From: a virus
Reading direction: 5' to 3' (one strand)
IMG/VR virus record: IMGVR_UViG_3300029286_000174
Coordinates: 1 to 31,183 of that record
DNA length: 31,183 nucleotides
In this document: positions 30,552 to 31,183 of the stretch, piece by piece
Layout: every line of letters begins with the position of its first letter
Numbering within the stretch: position 1 is the first letter of the stretch
Translations under genes and position numbers: made by a program
Notes under the pieces: model-generated
What the model saw: only the letters and a program-made list of their open reading frames with translations
The model's database searches: none
Told to the model about the DNA's origin: nothing

Positions 30552-31183
30552 ATGGCAAACGAAATAAATATCGGGGTTCAGATAAAATCCCACGGACCCT
30601 GGCCTGACATCAGCAAAATGTTTGTTGGATTCGATTTCAGCGATTACGCAAACAAAGAGGCTATCCCGGTTGAGCTTCGGTTTAAAGACATGGTTGTTTT
30701 TGAGAATTTAAGCGGCACCGTTAAGGAATATCAGCTTAAAACTGCTACTGCCGACGAAAACTTTGTGGAAACAACCAAAATCGACAAAGCCACCCAAGCT
30801 GCAAAAGCCGCCGAAGGAATTTCGATTGGTGGGTTTTACGCATACGATCAGGGTTTAACTTTCGGAATTACCAAAGCCGATACAATTCATCCGGTGCTGG
30901 ATGGTACTGAAGCAGTTTTACTCCAGGGTTATAACGAAAAGATTTCGTTTAACGCCGGAAAAGTTGTCGATGCAAACATCACAGCCGAAGCAAACCCCAG
31001 CGCCGACCTGCTCGAAATCGAATGTTCGGCAGTTCACGGACTTTCGGATGGCGACCTGGTTGTTTTGACAAACATGAACAACGCTGCACACGACGGAACT
31101 ACAAAGGTTACAGTTGTAAATACTACGAAATTTACCTGCGACGACATTGATTATGTTGCCGGAGCGGGCGCATCGGCTGGATC
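30552..31183 (+). CDS. Structural protein, cut by the window end
   Basis: The frame opens at ATG 30552, 3 bp after the fibre stop, and stays open to the last base (about 210 codons seen). It starts MANEINIGVQIKSHGPWPDI; beta-rich with repeated short domains (VVFENLSGTVKEYQLKTATADENF, then LEIECSAVHGLSDGDLVVLTNMNNAAHDGTTKVTVVNTTKFTCDDID). The latter resembles the 'HGL..GD.V.+' modules of phage appendage proteins. Probably a baseplate or fibre component; total length and C-terminus unknown. Confidence 0.7.
   Translation, partial: MANEINIGVQIKSHGPWPDISKMFVGFDFSDYANKEAIPVELRFKDMVVFENLSGTVKEYQLKTATADENFVETTKIDKATQAAKAAEGISIGGFYAYDQGLTFGITKADTIHPVLDGTEAVLLQGYNEKISFNAGKVVDANITAEANPSADLLEIECSAVHGLSDGDLVVLTNMNNAAHDGTTKVTVVNTTKFTCDDIDYVAGAGASAG

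Overview
The window looks like part of a tailed bacteriophage or prophage of a Bacteroidetes host. Three things point to the host. Several promoters match the Bacteroidetes TTG/TTTG...TAnnTTTG type. Most genes start behind AT-rich leaders with little or no Shine-Dalgarno sequence. The structural proteins resemble those of Bacteroidetes siphophage-like prophages. No integrase, transposase, replication gene, endolysin, tRNA, CRISPR array or diversity-generating retroelement was seen.

Layout. Positions 1-2,060 are a mosaic of small genes: an AT-rich zinc-finger gene, a 71-aa gene, an exported protein, and a 65-aa gene behind a strongly folded leader. An intergenic region with repeated TGCACGAA words and a consensus promoter follows. 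Positions 2,099-6,616 hold a capsid module: two unknown proteins, an S49 (SppA-like) protease, a major capsid protein with a scaffold-like N-terminus, and a probable tail-tube protein. A terminator and a 68-bp tandem repeat end it. Positions 6,922-11,044 are a tightly overlapping packaging operon: SEC-C protein, PLD-like protein, small-terminase-like HTH protein, unknown protein, large terminase. Positions 11,045-14,960 are an accessory block described below. Positions 15,103-31,183 carry an exported protein, portal, connector/neck-type proteins, a tail-assembly-like protein, holin-like membrane proteins, tape measure, two large tail/baseplate proteins, two fibre-like proteins sharing a C-terminal domain, and a further structural protein cut by the window end.

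Most unusual feature. Between large terminase and portal there are four full copies (11,457; 11,971; 12,538; 14,301) and one 3'-only copy (13,161) of a roughly 230-nt element. Each ends 8-10 nt before an ATG, and each full copy is followed by a different small gene, most of them closed by a strong terminator. The copies differ in sequence inside several stems, yet the stems stay paired by compensatory changes. This is good evidence for a conserved structured RNA that I do not recognise. The small genes behind it include a SymE-like toxin coupled to a zinc-ribbon protein. The array reads as a set of interchangeable 'structured leader + small gene + terminator' cassettes in the phage accessory locus.

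How the genes work together. The protease, capsid protein, portal and terminase build and fill the head. The tail tube, tape measure, distal proteins and fibres build a long non-contractile-type tail; no sheath was recognised. The small-gene cassettes and exported proteins are probably host-interaction cargo. The functional calls rest on motif reading without database searches.
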